This document shows positions 18,781 through 27,658 of a stretch of 64,000 nucleotides of DNA, one piece after another. The stretch is taken from positions 868,001 to 932,000 of the forward strand of contig NZ_JAIQDI010000002.1 of NCBI RefSeq assembly GCF_020034665.1, read 5' to 3'. Source of the DNA: Niabella beijingensis. Lineage in GTDB: Bacteria; Bacteroidota; Bacteroidia; Chitinophagales; Chitinophagaceae. A program made the position numbers and the translations under genes. Under the pieces are notes generated by a model. The model saw nothing but the letters and a program-made list of their open reading frames with translations. It was not told where the DNA came from and did not search any database. Each line of letters begins with the position of its first letter. The stretch's first letter is position 1.

Positions 18781-20100
18781 ATGATGAAGAAAATTACGCT
18801 TTTTGCTTCTATTGTACTGTTGGGAACAGCAGCACATGCCCAAAAATACGAAGCGATCAAGACCTCATTGGCGATTGGTAAAATAGCGGATGCCCAGAAA
18901 GCTTTTGACAAAGAGTCGACCAATGAAAAGTTTTATACCAAGCCGGAAGGGTATCTTATACAATCCACACTTCTGGCTAACAATGCAGTAGATACTTCAA
19001 AAGTTGCGGAAGCCGAAAAGAACCGGGATGAGGGGTTCGCCGCCTTCAATAAGTTTAAAGAGCAGGACCCGACCATGAAGTTGCTGGAAGACCCCGTATA
19101 CAAAAACACGCCCTTCCAGCTGTATGCTGCGTACTTTAACAGCGGGGTGGCAGATATCAATGCCAAGAATTATGAAGCAGCCTATGCAAAATTTAAGAAT
19201 GTAGTGGACCTGTCGGACCTCCTGATCGAGAAAAAGATCAACCTGCCCGGTCCTATTGATACCAATGCCAATTATTACGCGGGTGTGCTTGCAGAAACCA
19301 ATAAGCATGTGGATGAAGCAGTGAAATACAATACCCGCCTGGCGGACCTGAAGATCACCGGTCAGAATTATGAGCAGGTGTATCAAAGCCTGGTACGCTA
19401 TTACGCCGGTAAAAATGATGATGCAAATTTCGAAAAGTACCGCAAGCTGGGAAAAGAACTTTACCCGCAAAGCGAATTCTTCAACTATAATAAACTGGAT
19501 TTTGCGATCGGCGGCAGCAACAGCTTTGAAGAAAAGGTAGCCAACCTGGAAAAGATCGTTGCGGCTTCTCCGGAAGATTATAAGGCCAACCTGGCACTGG
19601 GAGAAGCAATTTTTGAAAAGCTGAACCGCCCGAAAGAAGGCGAGGCTCAGCCTGCAAATGCAGCAGAACTGGAAACAAAGATGCTGAATGCCTTAAAGAA
19701 GGCGGGTTCCATCAACCCGAATGAGCTGCAGCCGACCTTATTAATGGGCGATCATTTTATGTCGAAGGCAAGCTTACTGGAAGAAGGAATGCGGAATGCT
19801 GAGAAGGAAATGGACAATAAAGGTGCGAAAGCTACAGCAGCCGACAAGCAAAAATATGCAGATGCCAAAAAGGCCTATGTAGCGGAATACGCCCTGGCTG
19901 CGGAAAATTTTGAAAAAGCTGCGGATATGCTGGGCAAGGTCGGACAGCTGGATAACGTGCAGAAACGCCAGTACCGCGTAATTTCCGGAAACCTGGCCCA
20001 ATATTATTTCTTTGTTGGGCAGGATGCTACAGGTGCCAATAAAACAAAATACAGCGCCCTGGAGAAAAAATACGATACACTTTACAAAAGCCTGAAATAA
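18781..20100 (+). CDS. Secreted TPR-like repeat protein
   Basis: About 439 residues from the ATG at 18781, which gives a clean signal peptide (MMKKITLFASIVLLGTAAHA-Q). The frame stays open back to 18649 inside gyrA, but that extension has no coding character and would bury the signal. The mature protein is rich in helical Ala/Lys/Asp/Tyr repeats typical of tetratricopeptide proteins (for example NYEAAYAKFKNVVDLS and YKANLALGEAIFEKL). Probable role: a periplasmic scaffold; no partner is identifiable. A strong terminator follows. Confidence 0.85.
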   Translation: MMKKITLFASIVLLGTAAHAQKYEAIKTSLAIGKIADAQKAFDKESTNEKFYTKPEGYLIQSTLLANNAVDTSKVAEAEKNRDEGFAAFNKFKEQDPTMKLLEDPVYKNTPFQLYAAYFNSGVADINAKNYEAAYAKFKNVVDLSDLLIEKKINLPGPIDTNANYYAGVLAETNKHVDEAVKYNTRLADLKITGQNYEQVYQSLVRYYAGKNDDANFEKYRKLGKELYPQSEFFNYNKLDFAIGGSNSFEEKVANLEKIVAASPEDYKANLALGEAIFEKLNRPKEGEAQPANAAELETKMLNALKKAGSINPNELQPTLLMGDHFMSKASLLEEGMRNAEKEMDNKGAKATAADKQKYADAKKAYVAEYALAAENFEKAADMLGKVGQLDNVQKRQYRVISGNLAQYYFFVGQDATGANKTKYSALEKKYDTLYKSLK

Positions 20101-20120
20101 TTAATAAAGAGGGTCTTTTC

Positions 20121-20150
20121 AAAAGCGGCTGAATTTTCAGCCGCTTTTTT
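20121..20150 (+). terminator. Terminator of the TPR protein gene
   Basis: AAAAGCGGCTGA pairs with TCAGCCGCTTTT and is followed by more T; it starts 20 bases after the stop codon. Confidence 0.9.
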
Positions 20151-20175
20151 ATTATATAGATTCCCCCAGGATTGT

Positions 20176-20209
20176 AAATAAAAAAACCGTCCCGATCAAA
20201 TCGGGACGG
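20176..20209 (-). terminator. Terminator of the small lipoprotein gene
   Basis: On the minus strand CCGTCCCGA/TCGGGACGG (9 bp, 5-base loop) is followed by seven T residues. It lies 40 bases beyond the stop of the minus-strand small gene. Confidence 0.9.
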
Positions 20210-20248
20210 CGTTATTAATAACCTTTTTGCTAAAAAAGAATAACTAAA

Positions 20249-20449
20249 TTATTTCTTAGTTGCAGTATCAACTGCAGGTGTTTTAGATGCTGTGTCTACT
20301 GCAGGAGGAACAGTTGCTGTGTCAGGAGTCGGAGCCGGAGTTACTGTTGCTGTATCAGGAGCCGTTGTAGTTTCTTCAGTTTTTGTTTCAGAGCTGTTAC
20401 AAGCTGCAAAAGAAACCGCGATCAAAGCAATTGCAAATAATTTTTTCAT
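20249..20449 (-). CDS. Small Thr/Pro/Ala-rich lipoprotein
   Basis: 66 residues. A clear lipoprotein signal (MKKLFAIALIAVSFAAC) ends in lipobox FAAC with Cys17. The mature part is low-complexity with repeated DTATV/DTA words (PDTATVTPAP, PDTATVPPAV, VDTASK, VDTATK), as in many small Bacteroidota envelope lipoproteins. It has its own terminator and an A/T-rich upstream region, so it is probably a real expressed gene. No function can be given. Confidence 0.8.
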   Translation of the reverse strand: MKKLFAIALIAVSFAACNSSETKTEETTTAPDTATVTPAPTPDTATVPPAVDTASKTPAVDTATKK

Positions 20450-20593
20450 TGTTTGTTTTTTTAATTTAAAATTATAATTTGGTATTAATACCGGAATTTT
20501 AAAAAGGTAACCGTATTCATGAAAAAATAAAATTCATTCAATTGTTTGATTATAAATATTTTATTTATTATTATTGAAAAAATATTTAAAAAA

Positions 20594-21061
20594 TCATAAA
20601 ACAGGGTTCTGACGGACAAGCGTATTGAATTTTACTGCGGATTCTTCTTCTTTTGCAATCAGGTCGCTCAGGGTGATCTGCACCAGCAGTTTATCGATGG
20701 TCAGCTGCAATATCTGCCACAGCGACCGGGCTGAGCAATCGACGGAATTGGTACAAAAACGCATATTTCCCTTGTGCGCACCACAAAAGCTGGTATCAAA
20801 AAGTACCCCACCCAGGGCTTCCAGCACCTCCTTAATAACCACTTCGCCGGCCGGGCGGGCCAGGATATATCCGCCCTTATTGCCCGGGGTACTGCGGATA
20901 AAGTTTGCCATACGAAGGGTACGCGCGATCTTGGCGGCATAATGGGTGGTGAGGCCCTCAGCTTCGCTGAGCTGTGGTATACTTAATCCTTCCTCATCCT
21001 TGCAGGAGGCCAGGCGGATCAGGATTCTTAAACCATATTCTTCCTGTGCGGTAATTTTCAT
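20594..21061 (-). CDS. Rrf2 family transcriptional regulator with three cysteines
   Basis: 155 residues with the Rrf2 winged-helix start (MKITAQEEYGLRILIRLA) and recognition region (GLTTHYAAKIARTLRMANFIRSTPG). Three cysteines, C93, C103 and C109 (FCGAHKGNMRFCTNSVDC), are spaced as in Fe-S-sensing relatives such as IscR, so it could bind an Fe-S cluster. It is the last gene of the suf operon on the same strand, 31 bases after the MIP18-type protein. The likely job is Fe-S-responsive control of suf genes, inferred from context; no operator was identified. Confidence 0.88.
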   Translation of the reverse strand: MKITAQEEYGLRILIRLASCKDEEGLSIPQLSEAEGLTTHYAAKIARTLRMANFIRSTPGNKGGYILARPAGEVVIKEVLEALGGVLFDTSFCGAHKGNMRFCTNSVDCSARSLWQILQLTIDKLLVQITLSDLIAKEEESAVKFNTLVRQNPVL

Positions 21062-21092
21062 TATACTGTATTGTTCAGGATTTTCTGTTTGT

Positions 21093-21404
21093 TTATAAAA
21101 AGCCGAGTTCCAGCTGGGCGGCTTCGCTCATCATGCTCTTATCCCAGGCCGGGTCCCAGGTTATGGTAACCTCCACATCGCTTACACCATCTATGGAGCG
21201 GATCTTTTGATCTACTTCCACGGGCAATGTCTGGGCCGCAGGGCAGGAGGGCGCTGTAAGTGTCATCAGTACTTTCACATAATTATTTTCCAGTACTTCG
21301 ATCTTATAGATCAGGCCCAGCTCGTAAATATTGACCGGCAGCTCGGGATCAAACACTGTTTGGAGCTCCTTAATTACTTTTTCTTCAATTGTATCGGGTT
21401 CCAT
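21093..21404 (-). CDS. SUF-associated MIP18/DUF59 family protein
   Basis: 103 residues of the DUF59 (MIP18) family: VFDPELPVNIYELGLIY near residue 17, TLTAPSCPAAQTLP in the middle (Cys57 in the conserved SCP), and VTITWDPAWDKSMMSEAA near the end. Proteins of this kind accompany SUF systems and help Fe-S cluster assembly or delivery; the SufT-type name is sometimes used. It sits between sufE and the Rrf2 gene. Confidence 0.88.
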   Translation of the reverse strand: MEPDTIEEKVIKELQTVFDPELPVNIYELGLIYKIEVLENNYVKVLMTLTAPSCPAAQTLPVEVDQKIRSIDGVSDVEVTITWDPAWDKSMMSEAAQLELGFL

Positions 21405-21453
21405 ATTTTTGTTTGAGGTTTAATAGTTGAAGCTTCATCTTCACCATTGGATT

Positions 21454-21894
21454 TTAAACATCGAACTTTAAACTTTTAAACGCCAGGGCATAGTGCTTCA
21501 TCTGTTTTACCATTGCCCGCAGGCCGTTGGAGCGGGTTTGAGCCAGGTGACTGGTCATGCCGATCTTATTGATAAAGTCCATGTCGGCGTCCAGTATCTC
21601 ATCCGGCGTGTGACCGGAAAGAACACGGATCAGCATGCTGATCAGCCCCTTTACGATAACTGCATCACTTTCCGCCTGGTAGGTCACTTTGCCGTTCTTA
21701 TAATCGGCTACCAGCCATACGGTAGACTGGCACCCTTTTACTTTATTCGCGTCTTTTTTATGAACAGCATCCAGCGGCTGCAATTTTTTCCCAAGGTCGA
21801 TAATGTATTCGTACTTATCATCCCAGGAATCAAAGAGCGCGAACTCTTCTATAATTTCTTCTTCGATTTCAGATATGGGTCTTGTTTCACTCAT
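21454..21894 (-). CDS. sufE: SufE family sulfur-acceptor protein
   Basis: 146 residues. The sulfur-accepting cysteine C55 sits in KVKGCQSTVW, the diagnostic SufE motif. It takes persulfide sulfur from the SufS desulfurase, encoded 18 bases upstream, and passes it to the SufBCD scaffold. The last codons coincide with an A/T-rich phrase (CGAACTTTAAACTTTTAAAC in plus orientation) that resembles the low-complexity intergenic repeats of this operon; the C-terminus (FKSLKFDV) may have been shaped by such a repeat. Confidence 0.93.
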   Translation of the reverse strand: MSETRPISEIEEEIIEEFALFDSWDDKYEYIIDLGKKLQPLDAVHKKDANKVKGCQSTVWLVADYKNGKVTYQAESDAVIVKGLISMLIRVLSGHTPDEILDADMDFINKIGMTSHLAQTRSNGLRAMVKQMKHYALAFKSLKFDV

Positions 21895-21912
21895 CTAATA
21901 CACGGTTATCAG

Positions 21913-23169
21913 TTAAGCTAATAATTTGATGGCTTTTTTTAATCCATCCATCAGCCGGTCGATCTCTTCGGTTGTATTGTAAACGGCAAACGAAGCGCGG
22001 ATCGTCCCGGGTATACAAAAACGGTTCATCAGCGGTTCGGCACAGTGATGTCCGGTACGCACTGCGATCCCTTTGTTGTCCAATAAAATCCCAACATCCT
22101 GCGGGTGTACACCGTCAATCACAAATGACAGCACGCTGGCTTTCTCCCGTGCTTCTCCGATGATCTTTACACCGGGGATCTCTTTTATGTTCCAGGTTGC
22201 ATAATCCAGCAATTCTTCTTCATGTCTGCGGATGTTTGCTTTTCCCAGGCGGTTGATATAATCGATCGCAGGTTTGAATGCCACAAAATCAGCGATATTC
22301 GGTGTACCGGCTTCAAACTTGTAGGGAAGTTCATTATAGGTCGTTTTTTCAAACGTCACTTCTTTGATCATCTCTCCGCCGCCAAGAAATACCGGCATGG
22401 CTTCCAGCAACTCTTTTTTACCATACAGCGCACCGGCTCCGGTAGGTCCCAGCATCTTATGTGCGGACAGTACAAAAAAATCACAATCCAGGTCCTGTAC
22501 ATCGATATCGAGGTGCAGGGAGGACTGGGCTCCGTCGATCAGTGTCAGCGCGCCTTTGTCATGTGCCTGGCGGATGATCTCCTTTACAGGATTTACCGTT
22601 CCGAGCGCATTGGAAACATGCACCACTGCCACCATCTTTGTTTTTTCAGAAAGCAGTTTTGCATATTCATCCAGTATCAGCTCTCCCTGGTCGTTGACCG
22701 GGATCACTTTTAAAACAGCTTTTTGCTCTTCACAAACGATCTGCCAGGGAACGATGTTGGAATGGTGCTCCATGCCGGATATGATCACTTCATCGCCCGC
22801 TTTCAGGTTTTTTCTTCCCCAGGTATAGGCTACCAGGTTGATCCCTTCGGTAGTACCTTTTGTATAAATGATCTCTTCGCGGTGCGCCGCATTTATAAAA
22901 GCACGGATCGCATCGCGCGTGGCTTCAAAAGCAGCTGTAGCTTCTTCCGCCAGCGAATGGATACCGCGATGTACATTGGCATTGAGATGGGTGTAATAAT
23001 AGACCAGTGCATCGATGACCTCACGTGGTTTCTGTGATGTTGCTGCGTTGTCGAAATACACCAGCGGATGCCCTTTTACCTGCCGCCGGAGGATAGGGAA
23101 ATCCTCCCGGATGGCTGCGATATCCAGTGTCTTGTTATCTTTAGCTGCTGTCATTGTTTCATTACTCAT
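21913..23169 (-). CDS. sufS: Cysteine desulfurase SufS
   Basis: 418 residues of the class V aminotransferase fold, group II. PLP lysine K238 is in SAHKMLGPTG; the persulfide cysteine C376 is in RTGHHCAEPL, the SufS type. It releases sulfur from cysteine for Fe-S assembly. ATG 23169 is used; an in-frame ATG six codons later exists. It lies between sufD and sufE, 64 bases from the first and 18 bases from the second. Confidence 0.96.
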   Translation of the reverse strand: MSNETMTAAKDNKTLDIAAIREDFPILRRQVKGHPLVYFDNAATSQKPREVIDALVYYYTHLNANVHRGIHSLAEEATAAFEATRDAIRAFINAAHREEIIYTKGTTEGINLVAYTWGRKNLKAGDEVIISGMEHHSNIVPWQIVCEEQKAVLKVIPVNDQGELILDEYAKLLSEKTKMVAVVHVSNALGTVNPVKEIIRQAHDKGALTLIDGAQSSLHLDIDVQDLDCDFFVLSAHKMLGPTGAGALYGKKELLEAMPVFLGGGEMIKEVTFEKTTYNELPYKFEAGTPNIADFVAFKPAIDYINRLGKANIRRHEEELLDYATWNIKEIPGVKIIGEAREKASVLSFVIDGVHPQDVGILLDNKGIAVRTGHHCAEPLMNRFCIPGTIRASFAVYNTTEEIDRLMDGLKKAIKLLA

Positions 23170-23233
23170 TACCCTGTGTTTTTAATGTGATTACCGGGCG
23201 GGAAAAATAACAGGGGCCCGGCGGATGCGCTGT

Positions 23234-24538
23234 TTAGCCCAGCTTCAGGTTAGCTGTCACCAGCGCATTTACATAATTGCGTACGGGTTCCGATCCTATT
23301 TTTTCCAGTACGTCGAGTGCAAATCCATGCAATAAAAGAGCACGTGCCGTGGCATCGGAGATGCCGCGGGCTTTCAGGTAGAAGAGTGCCTCTTCGTCCA
23401 GGCGGCCCACCGTACAGCCATGGGAGCATTTTACATCATCTGCAAATATTTCCAGCTGCGGTTTTGTATTTACCGAAGCATTTTCAGACAGCAGGATGTT
23501 CCTGTTTGTCTGATAGGCATTGGTTTTCTGGGCGATCTGACGCACAAATATCTTACCGTTGAATACACCGGTCGAATGCCCGTTCATGATCCCCTTGTAT
23601 AATTCGTTGCTCAGACAGTTGGGCTGCCGGTTGTCCACCACGGTATGATTGTCTACATGTGTCTGTCCGTTCTGGAGGTACAGCCCGGAGAGATTCGCTT
23701 CACAATAAGGTGCCGACATCACCATATTCAGGTTGTTGCGTACCAGCCCGCCGCTCAGGGAGATCGTCACCACGTTGGTGACGCTTTTTCCCACCTGGTG
23801 CACATGGGTAGTGCTTACAATCGTAGAATTGGCCGCATCATTCTGGATCTTGTACAGGTTCAGCACCGCATCTTCTTCCACCGCGATCTCGAAGACCTGG
23901 TTGGTAAAACTTTCGTCTGCACCAAGGGTGACAAACGTTTCGAGGATCTCCACCTGCGCGTTCTCCCCGATATGCACCAGGGCCCTGGGTTGTGCGAAGA
24001 TATTGCCGCTTCGTGCATCCGTTATGTTATAAATATATACCGGATGATTTACGGTCTTTCCTTTCCGGATGTGAACAAACACGCCTTCCTGTATGAAGGC
24101 GGTATTCAGGGCATTGATGCCGTCCCGGTGGTAATCGGCACTATGCCCCAGGTGTTTCTCTACAATAGGTGCATAGTTGTTATGTGCCGCTTCGTTCAGC
24201 GGAATGATCTCCAGTTCTTCCGAGCGCAGTACCGAGTGTTCTGCGTGATAATGTCCGTTGATAAAAATGATCACGTTCGCGTTCTCATGACCCGGCAACA
24301 GGAACGGCTGAAGCTCAGCAGCGCGGAACTGCTGTTCTTTCAGGTCTGTTGTAAAATGATAATCCTTATTAAAGAAATCGTTGATCCTGGTGTATTTCCA
24401 CTCTTCGTGTTTTACAGTAGGAATCCCTTTTTGCTGAAACTCGCCAAAAGCCCCGTCCCGCAAGGACTTCAGCCGGGAATCAGGTTGCTCCTGCTGTAAA
24501 TGTTCAAAACGCTCTTTAAAATATGTTATTGTATCCAT
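23234..24538 (-). CDS. sufD: Fe-S cluster assembly protein SufD
   Basis: 434 residues with the SufBD beta-helix core; KPQLEIFADDVKCSHGCTVG near residue 365 is the family signature with the conserved Cys and His. SufD forms the SufBC2D scaffold with SufB and SufC and helps iron acquisition. The gene follows sufC after a 118-base gap that contains a long hairpin (24563-24637), unlike the tight spacing to sufS. Confidence 0.95.
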   Translation of the reverse strand: MDTITYFKERFEHLQQEQPDSRLKSLRDGAFGEFQQKGIPTVKHEEWKYTRINDFFNKDYHFTTDLKEQQFRAAELQPFLLPGHENANVIIFINGHYHAEHSVLRSEELEIIPLNEAAHNNYAPIVEKHLGHSADYHRDGINALNTAFIQEGVFVHIRKGKTVNHPVYIYNITDARSGNIFAQPRALVHIGENAQVEILETFVTLGADESFTNQVFEIAVEEDAVLNLYKIQNDAANSTIVSTTHVHQVGKSVTNVVTISLSGGLVRNNLNMVMSAPYCEANLSGLYLQNGQTHVDNHTVVDNRQPNCLSNELYKGIMNGHSTGVFNGKIFVRQIAQKTNAYQTNRNILLSENASVNTKPQLEIFADDVKCSHGCTVGRLDEEALFYLKARGISDATARALLLHGFALDVLEKIGSEPVRNYVNALVTANLKLG

Positions 24539-24562
24539 TGTTTAATTTGAGAATTTGAGAAC

Positions 24563-24637
24563 CTGGGAATTTAAAAATGTACGGATGGTATCCAATTATC
24601 AATAAAGGAATACTCCGTGCCCATTTTCAAATTCCAG
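24563..24637. repeat. Long imperfect hairpin between sufC and sufD
   Basis: Arms 24563-24593 and 24607-24637 are complementary over about 31 bases with a few mismatches and bulges (best block GGAATTTAAAAATG against CATTTTCAAATTCC, 13 of 14), with a 13-base loop. It is transcribed inside the operon. No T-run follows, so it is not an ordinary terminator. The upstream words AATTTGAGAATTTGAGAA resemble other intergenic phrase repeats. Confidence 0.75.
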
Positions 24638-24656
24638 ATTTCCGCATCAGCATTAT

Positions 24657-25406
24657 TTATGCTAATTCACTTTTGATAAAATCGTATCCTCTTTCTTCCA
24701 GTTCGTAGGCCAGTTCCTTGGTGCCCGACTTTACGATACGTCCGTTATACAGTACGTGTACAAAATCAGGAACGATATAATCCAGCAGGCGCTGGTAGTG
24801 GGTAATTACGAGGATGCCGTTTTTCGGAGTGCGGAGCTTGTTCACGCCATTAGCCACAATGCGGATGGCATCGATATCCAGCCCGGAGTCTGTCTCATCA
24901 AGGATCGCCAGCCGGGGTTCCAGCATGGCCATCTGGAAGATCTCATTTCTTTTTTTCTCGCCACCGGAGAATCCTTCGTTGAGTGAACGGCTCAGCATCG
25001 ACTGGTCGATCTCAACAAGGGCCATTTTTTCTTTCATTTTTTTGAGGAAGGAAACGGCATCCAGTTCTCCCTGTCCGCGGTATTTCCTGACCTCGTTGAC
25101 GGCGGTCTTCATAAAATTAGTGGTGCTCAGACCCGGTATTTCCACCGGGTACTGGAAGCTCAGGAAAATGCCTTCACCGGCTCTTTCTTCCGGAGCCAGT
25201 TCCAGGAGGTCTTTTCCCTCAAAGGTTACAGCACCTCCGGTTACTTCGTAGTCTTCTTTCCCTGCGAGTACGGATGCCAGGGTACTTTTCCCGGAACCAT
25301 TGGGCCCCATAATGGCATGTACTTCGCCCGGTTGAATATTCAGGTCAATCCCTTTTAAAATTTCTCTTCCTTCAATGCCTGCGCGCAGGCCTTTTATCTC
25401 TAACAT
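24657..25406 (-). CDS. sufC: Fe-S cluster assembly ATPase SufC
   Basis: 249 residues of the ABC ATPase family. Walker A GPNGSGKST is at residues 34-42, the SufC-type signature FSGGEKKRNE near 150, and Walker B LAILDETDSGLD follows. It powers the SufBC2D scaffold. It lies downstream of the four-helix-bundle gene rather than next to sufB. Confidence 0.97.
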   Translation of the reverse strand: MLEIKGLRAGIEGREILKGIDLNIQPGEVHAIMGPNGSGKSTLASVLAGKEDYEVTGGAVTFEGKDLLELAPEERAGEGIFLSFQYPVEIPGLSTTNFMKTAVNEVRKYRGQGELDAVSFLKKMKEKMALVEIDQSMLSRSLNEGFSGGEKKRNEIFQMAMLEPRLAILDETDSGLDIDAIRIVANGVNKLRTPKNGILVITHYQRLLDYIVPDFVHVLYNGRIVKSGTKELAYELEERGYDFIKSELA

Positions 25407-25411
25407 GTCAA

Positions 25412-25445
25412 CTTGTTTAACGTTTAAGGTTCAATGTTCAAGGCT
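25412..25445. repeat. Left member of inverted low-complexity repeats flanking the four-helix gene
   Basis: GTTTAACGTTTAAGGTTCAA followed by TGTTCAAGG, made of TTTAAGG/TTCAAGG words. The matching copy in reverse orientation is at 25984-26013. Confidence 0.6.
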
Positions 25446-25452
25446 TAGACCT

Positions 25453-25842
25453 TTATTGATACTTTGTTCCCTTAAATGTGGTTTTATTTAAATAATTAAT
25501 AAAAGCATTTATTCTACCGCTTAAGCTTTCAAGCGCTGATTTCAGTTGAAGAAATTTTCCTTCATTGATATATCCAAAATCAAATATTCGATAGAGCTGT
25601 GACCGTGTTTCACCCAGCGATCCCTCTGCTATTGATAGAAAATGGCGAAATTCTCCGTTTCCGTTTCTCTCAAACCCCTCCGCCACATTATCCATTAAGG
25701 ATCCGATCGCTGCCTTAATCTGATCTTTCAGCCGGTATTCATTTTTGAGATCCGTTTCAACTGAAATCGTGTGGATCTCTTTTGCGAGCCTGCGTGCTTC
25801 CTGCCAGATTTCAAGATCTTCAAAGTGTTTTACGGTAGGCAT
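25453..25842 (-). CDS. Four-helix-bundle protein (23S rRNA intervening-sequence type)
   Basis: 129 residues, with the hallmark start (HFEDLEIWQEARRLAKEI), RLKDQIKAAIGSLMDNVAEGFER, FLSIAEGSLGETRSQLYRI and the last helix LSGRINAFINYLN. The family was first seen in 23S rRNA intervening sequences and is related to the Avd accessory protein of retroelements; the molecular role is not established. It sits inside the suf operon between sufB and sufC, where it has no known job, and is flanked by inverted low-complexity repeats. It may have been inserted as a small mobile unit, which is inference. Confidence 0.85.
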   Translation of the reverse strand: MPTVKHFEDLEIWQEARRLAKEIHTISVETDLKNEYRLKDQIKAAIGSLMDNVAEGFERNGNGEFRHFLSIAEGSLGETRSQLYRIFDFGYINEGKFLQLKSALESLSGRINAFINYLNKTTFKGTKYQ

Positions 25843-25983
25843 GTTCTTGTTTTTATGTTTAAAGTTTGGTGTCTATTCCTGCTTCGTTTAAAAAACCGCG
25901 GTTATATCTTACAGATCAAATGCGTGATATAACAAAGCGTATAGAAGTTTAACTGAGGAACTGATCACATTATACGGCCGATC

Positions 25984-26013
25984 AACCTTAAACTTTAAAC
26001 CTTAAACCTTGAA
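25984..26013. repeat. Right member of inverted low-complexity repeats flanking the four-helix gene
   Basis: CAACCTTAAACTTTAAACCT followed by TAAACCTTGAAC; its reverse complement reads in the same TTTAAGG/TTCAAGG words as the left copy. A separate 8-bp inverted repeat GTTATATC/GATATAAC is at 25901-25908 and 25926-25933. Confidence 0.6.
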
Positions 26014-26017
26014 CTGT

Positions 26018-27499
26018 CTACCCCACGCTACCTTCCAGACTAATGGCCAGCAGCTTTTGCGCCTCTACCGCAAATTCCATCGGAAGCTGGTTCATGACTT
26101 CTTTTGCAAAACCGTTGATGATAAGTGCCACAGCCTTTTCGGTGTCGATACCCCGCTGGTTGCAATAGAAGATCTGGTCTTCGCCGATCTTGGAGGTAGT
26201 GGCTTCATGCTCAACAACACCTGTATTGTTTTTTACTTCAATATAGGGAAACGTATGTGCACCGCATTTGTCGCCCAGCAGCAGTGAGTCGCACTGGGAA
26301 AAATTACGGGCATTGGAGGCATTTTTTCCGACACGCACCAGGCCACGGTAGCTGTTCTGGCTCTGACCCGCGGAAATCCCTTTGGATACGATCCTGCTTT
26401 TTGTATTCTTGCCGATGTGAAGCATCTTGGTACCTGTATCCGCCTGCTGAAAATTATTGGTAACGGCCACGGAATAAAATTCGCCCACCGAGTGATCTCC
26501 CTGCAAAATAACGCTGGGGTATTTCCAGGTGATCGAAGAGCCGGTCTCTACCTGCGTCCACGATATTTTTGAATGCGCACCTTTGCAGATGCCGCGTTTG
26601 GTTACGAAATTGTAGATCCCGCCTTTTCCCTCCTTATCACCCGGGTACCAGTTCTGTACGGTGGAATATTTTACTTCGGCATGATCCATTGCCACGATCT
26701 CCACAATAGCGGCGTGCAACTGGTTCTCGTCACGCATGGGAGCGGTACATCCTTCAAGGTAGCTCACATAGGCGCCTTCTTCTGCCACGATAAGGGTCCG
26801 TTCAAACTGCCCGGTGTTTTCCGCATTGATACGGAAATAAGTGGAGAGCTCCATAGGACAGCGTACACCTTTCGGAATATAGCAGAAGGATCCGTCGCTG
26901 AATACTGCGGAATTCAGCGCTGCATAGAAATTATCGGTAACAGGCACTACAGAGGCCAGGTATTGGCGTACCAGTTCCGGATGTTCCTGGATGGCTTCAC
27001 TGATGGAGCAAAAAATAATACCCAGCTCGGCCAGCTGTTCTTTAAATGAAGTACCGATCGACACACTGTCGATCACGGCATCTACCGCTACCCCGGTAAG
27101 ACGTTTCTGTTCTTCAAGGGAAATCCCCAGCTTTTCAAAAGTTTTGATCAGTTCCGGGTCTACTTCATCCAGACTGTTGGGTTTTATCTTTTGTTTGGGT
27201 GCGGCATAGTAGATAATGTCCTGAAAATCGATGGTAGGGTAGGTAAGGTTGGCCCAATGCGGGGGTTTCATTTTCTGCCATTGGGCAAAGGCTTTCAGAC
27301 GCCATTCCAGCATCCATTCCGGTTCATTTTTTTTAGCAGAGATAAAGCGAATGGTATTTTCATCCAGCCCTTTGGGCGCGGCCTCCATTTCAATATCTGT
27401 AACAAAACCATATTTGTACTCGCTATTTACATGATTTTCAATAACATCTGGTTCTGTGTCTACATTGTTGTGCAATAATTGATCTGTTTCCATACTCAT
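26018..27499 (-). CDS. sufB: Fe-S cluster assembly protein SufB
   Basis: 493 residues, full length, with [30 protein letters not shown] and the C-terminal [19 protein letters not shown]; the conserved Cys in CTAP and the His/Glu region of the SufBD core are present. SufB is the scaffold on which the new cluster is built. It is the first gene of the operon. The -7 element at 27504-27511 lies 4 bases upstream of ATG 27499, predicting a leaderless or nearly leaderless mRNA; the second ATG two codons later is an alternative start. Confidence 0.96.
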   Translation of the reverse strand: MSMETDQLLHNNVDTEPDVIENHVNSEYKYGFVTDIEMEAAPKGLDENTIRFISAKKNEPEWMLEWRLKAFAQWQKMKPPHWANLTYPTIDFQDIIYYAAPKQKIKPNSLDEVDPELIKTFEKLGISLEEQKRLTGVAVDAVIDSVSIGTSFKEQLAELGIIFCSISEAIQEHPELVRQYLASVVPVTDNFYAALNSAVFSDGSFCYIPKGVRCPMELSTYFRINAENTGQFERTLIVAEEGAYVSYLEGCTAPMRDENQLHAAIVEIVAMDHAEVKYSTVQNWYPGDKEGKGGIYNFVTKRGICKGAHSKISWTQVETGSSITWKYPSVILQGDHSVGEFYSVAVTNNFQQADTGTKMLHIGKNTKSRIVSKGISAGQSQNSYRGLVRVGKNASNARNFSQCDSLLLGDKCGAHTFPYIEVKNNTGVVEHEATTSKIGEDQIFYCNQRGIDTEKAVALIINGFAKEVMNQLPMEFAVEAQKLLAISLEGSVG

Positions 27500-27503
27500 C
27501 CTG

Positions 27504-27511
27504 CAAAGGTA
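27504..27511 (-). promoter_or_regulatory. suf operon promoter (-7 element)
   Basis: On the minus strand, TACCTTTG then CAGG then ATG. A TTTG lies only 14 bases further upstream, shorter than usual spacing. Palindromic TTTGTACAAA (27520-27529) overlaps that region and could bind a regulator. Confidence 0.55.
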
Positions 27512-27597
27512 GGTTTTTATTTGTACAAAAAAGTATGGATGCGGGATAAATATGGGATGCGGCTGTTAAAATCATTGGTTCCGGAAGCAGCGGCAGG

Positions 27598-27634
27598 GTA
27601 AAAAATAAGCCATACCTGATCCTGCAGGTATGGC
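27598..27634 (-). terminator. Terminator of the small beta-barrel gene
   Basis: A 10-bp stem (GCCATACCTG/CAGGTATGGC, 6-base loop), followed on the minus strand by TTATTTTTTA, 25 bases after the stop. Confidence 0.88.
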
Positions 27635-27658
27635 CTGGTTGAACACGTATTAGATCTG

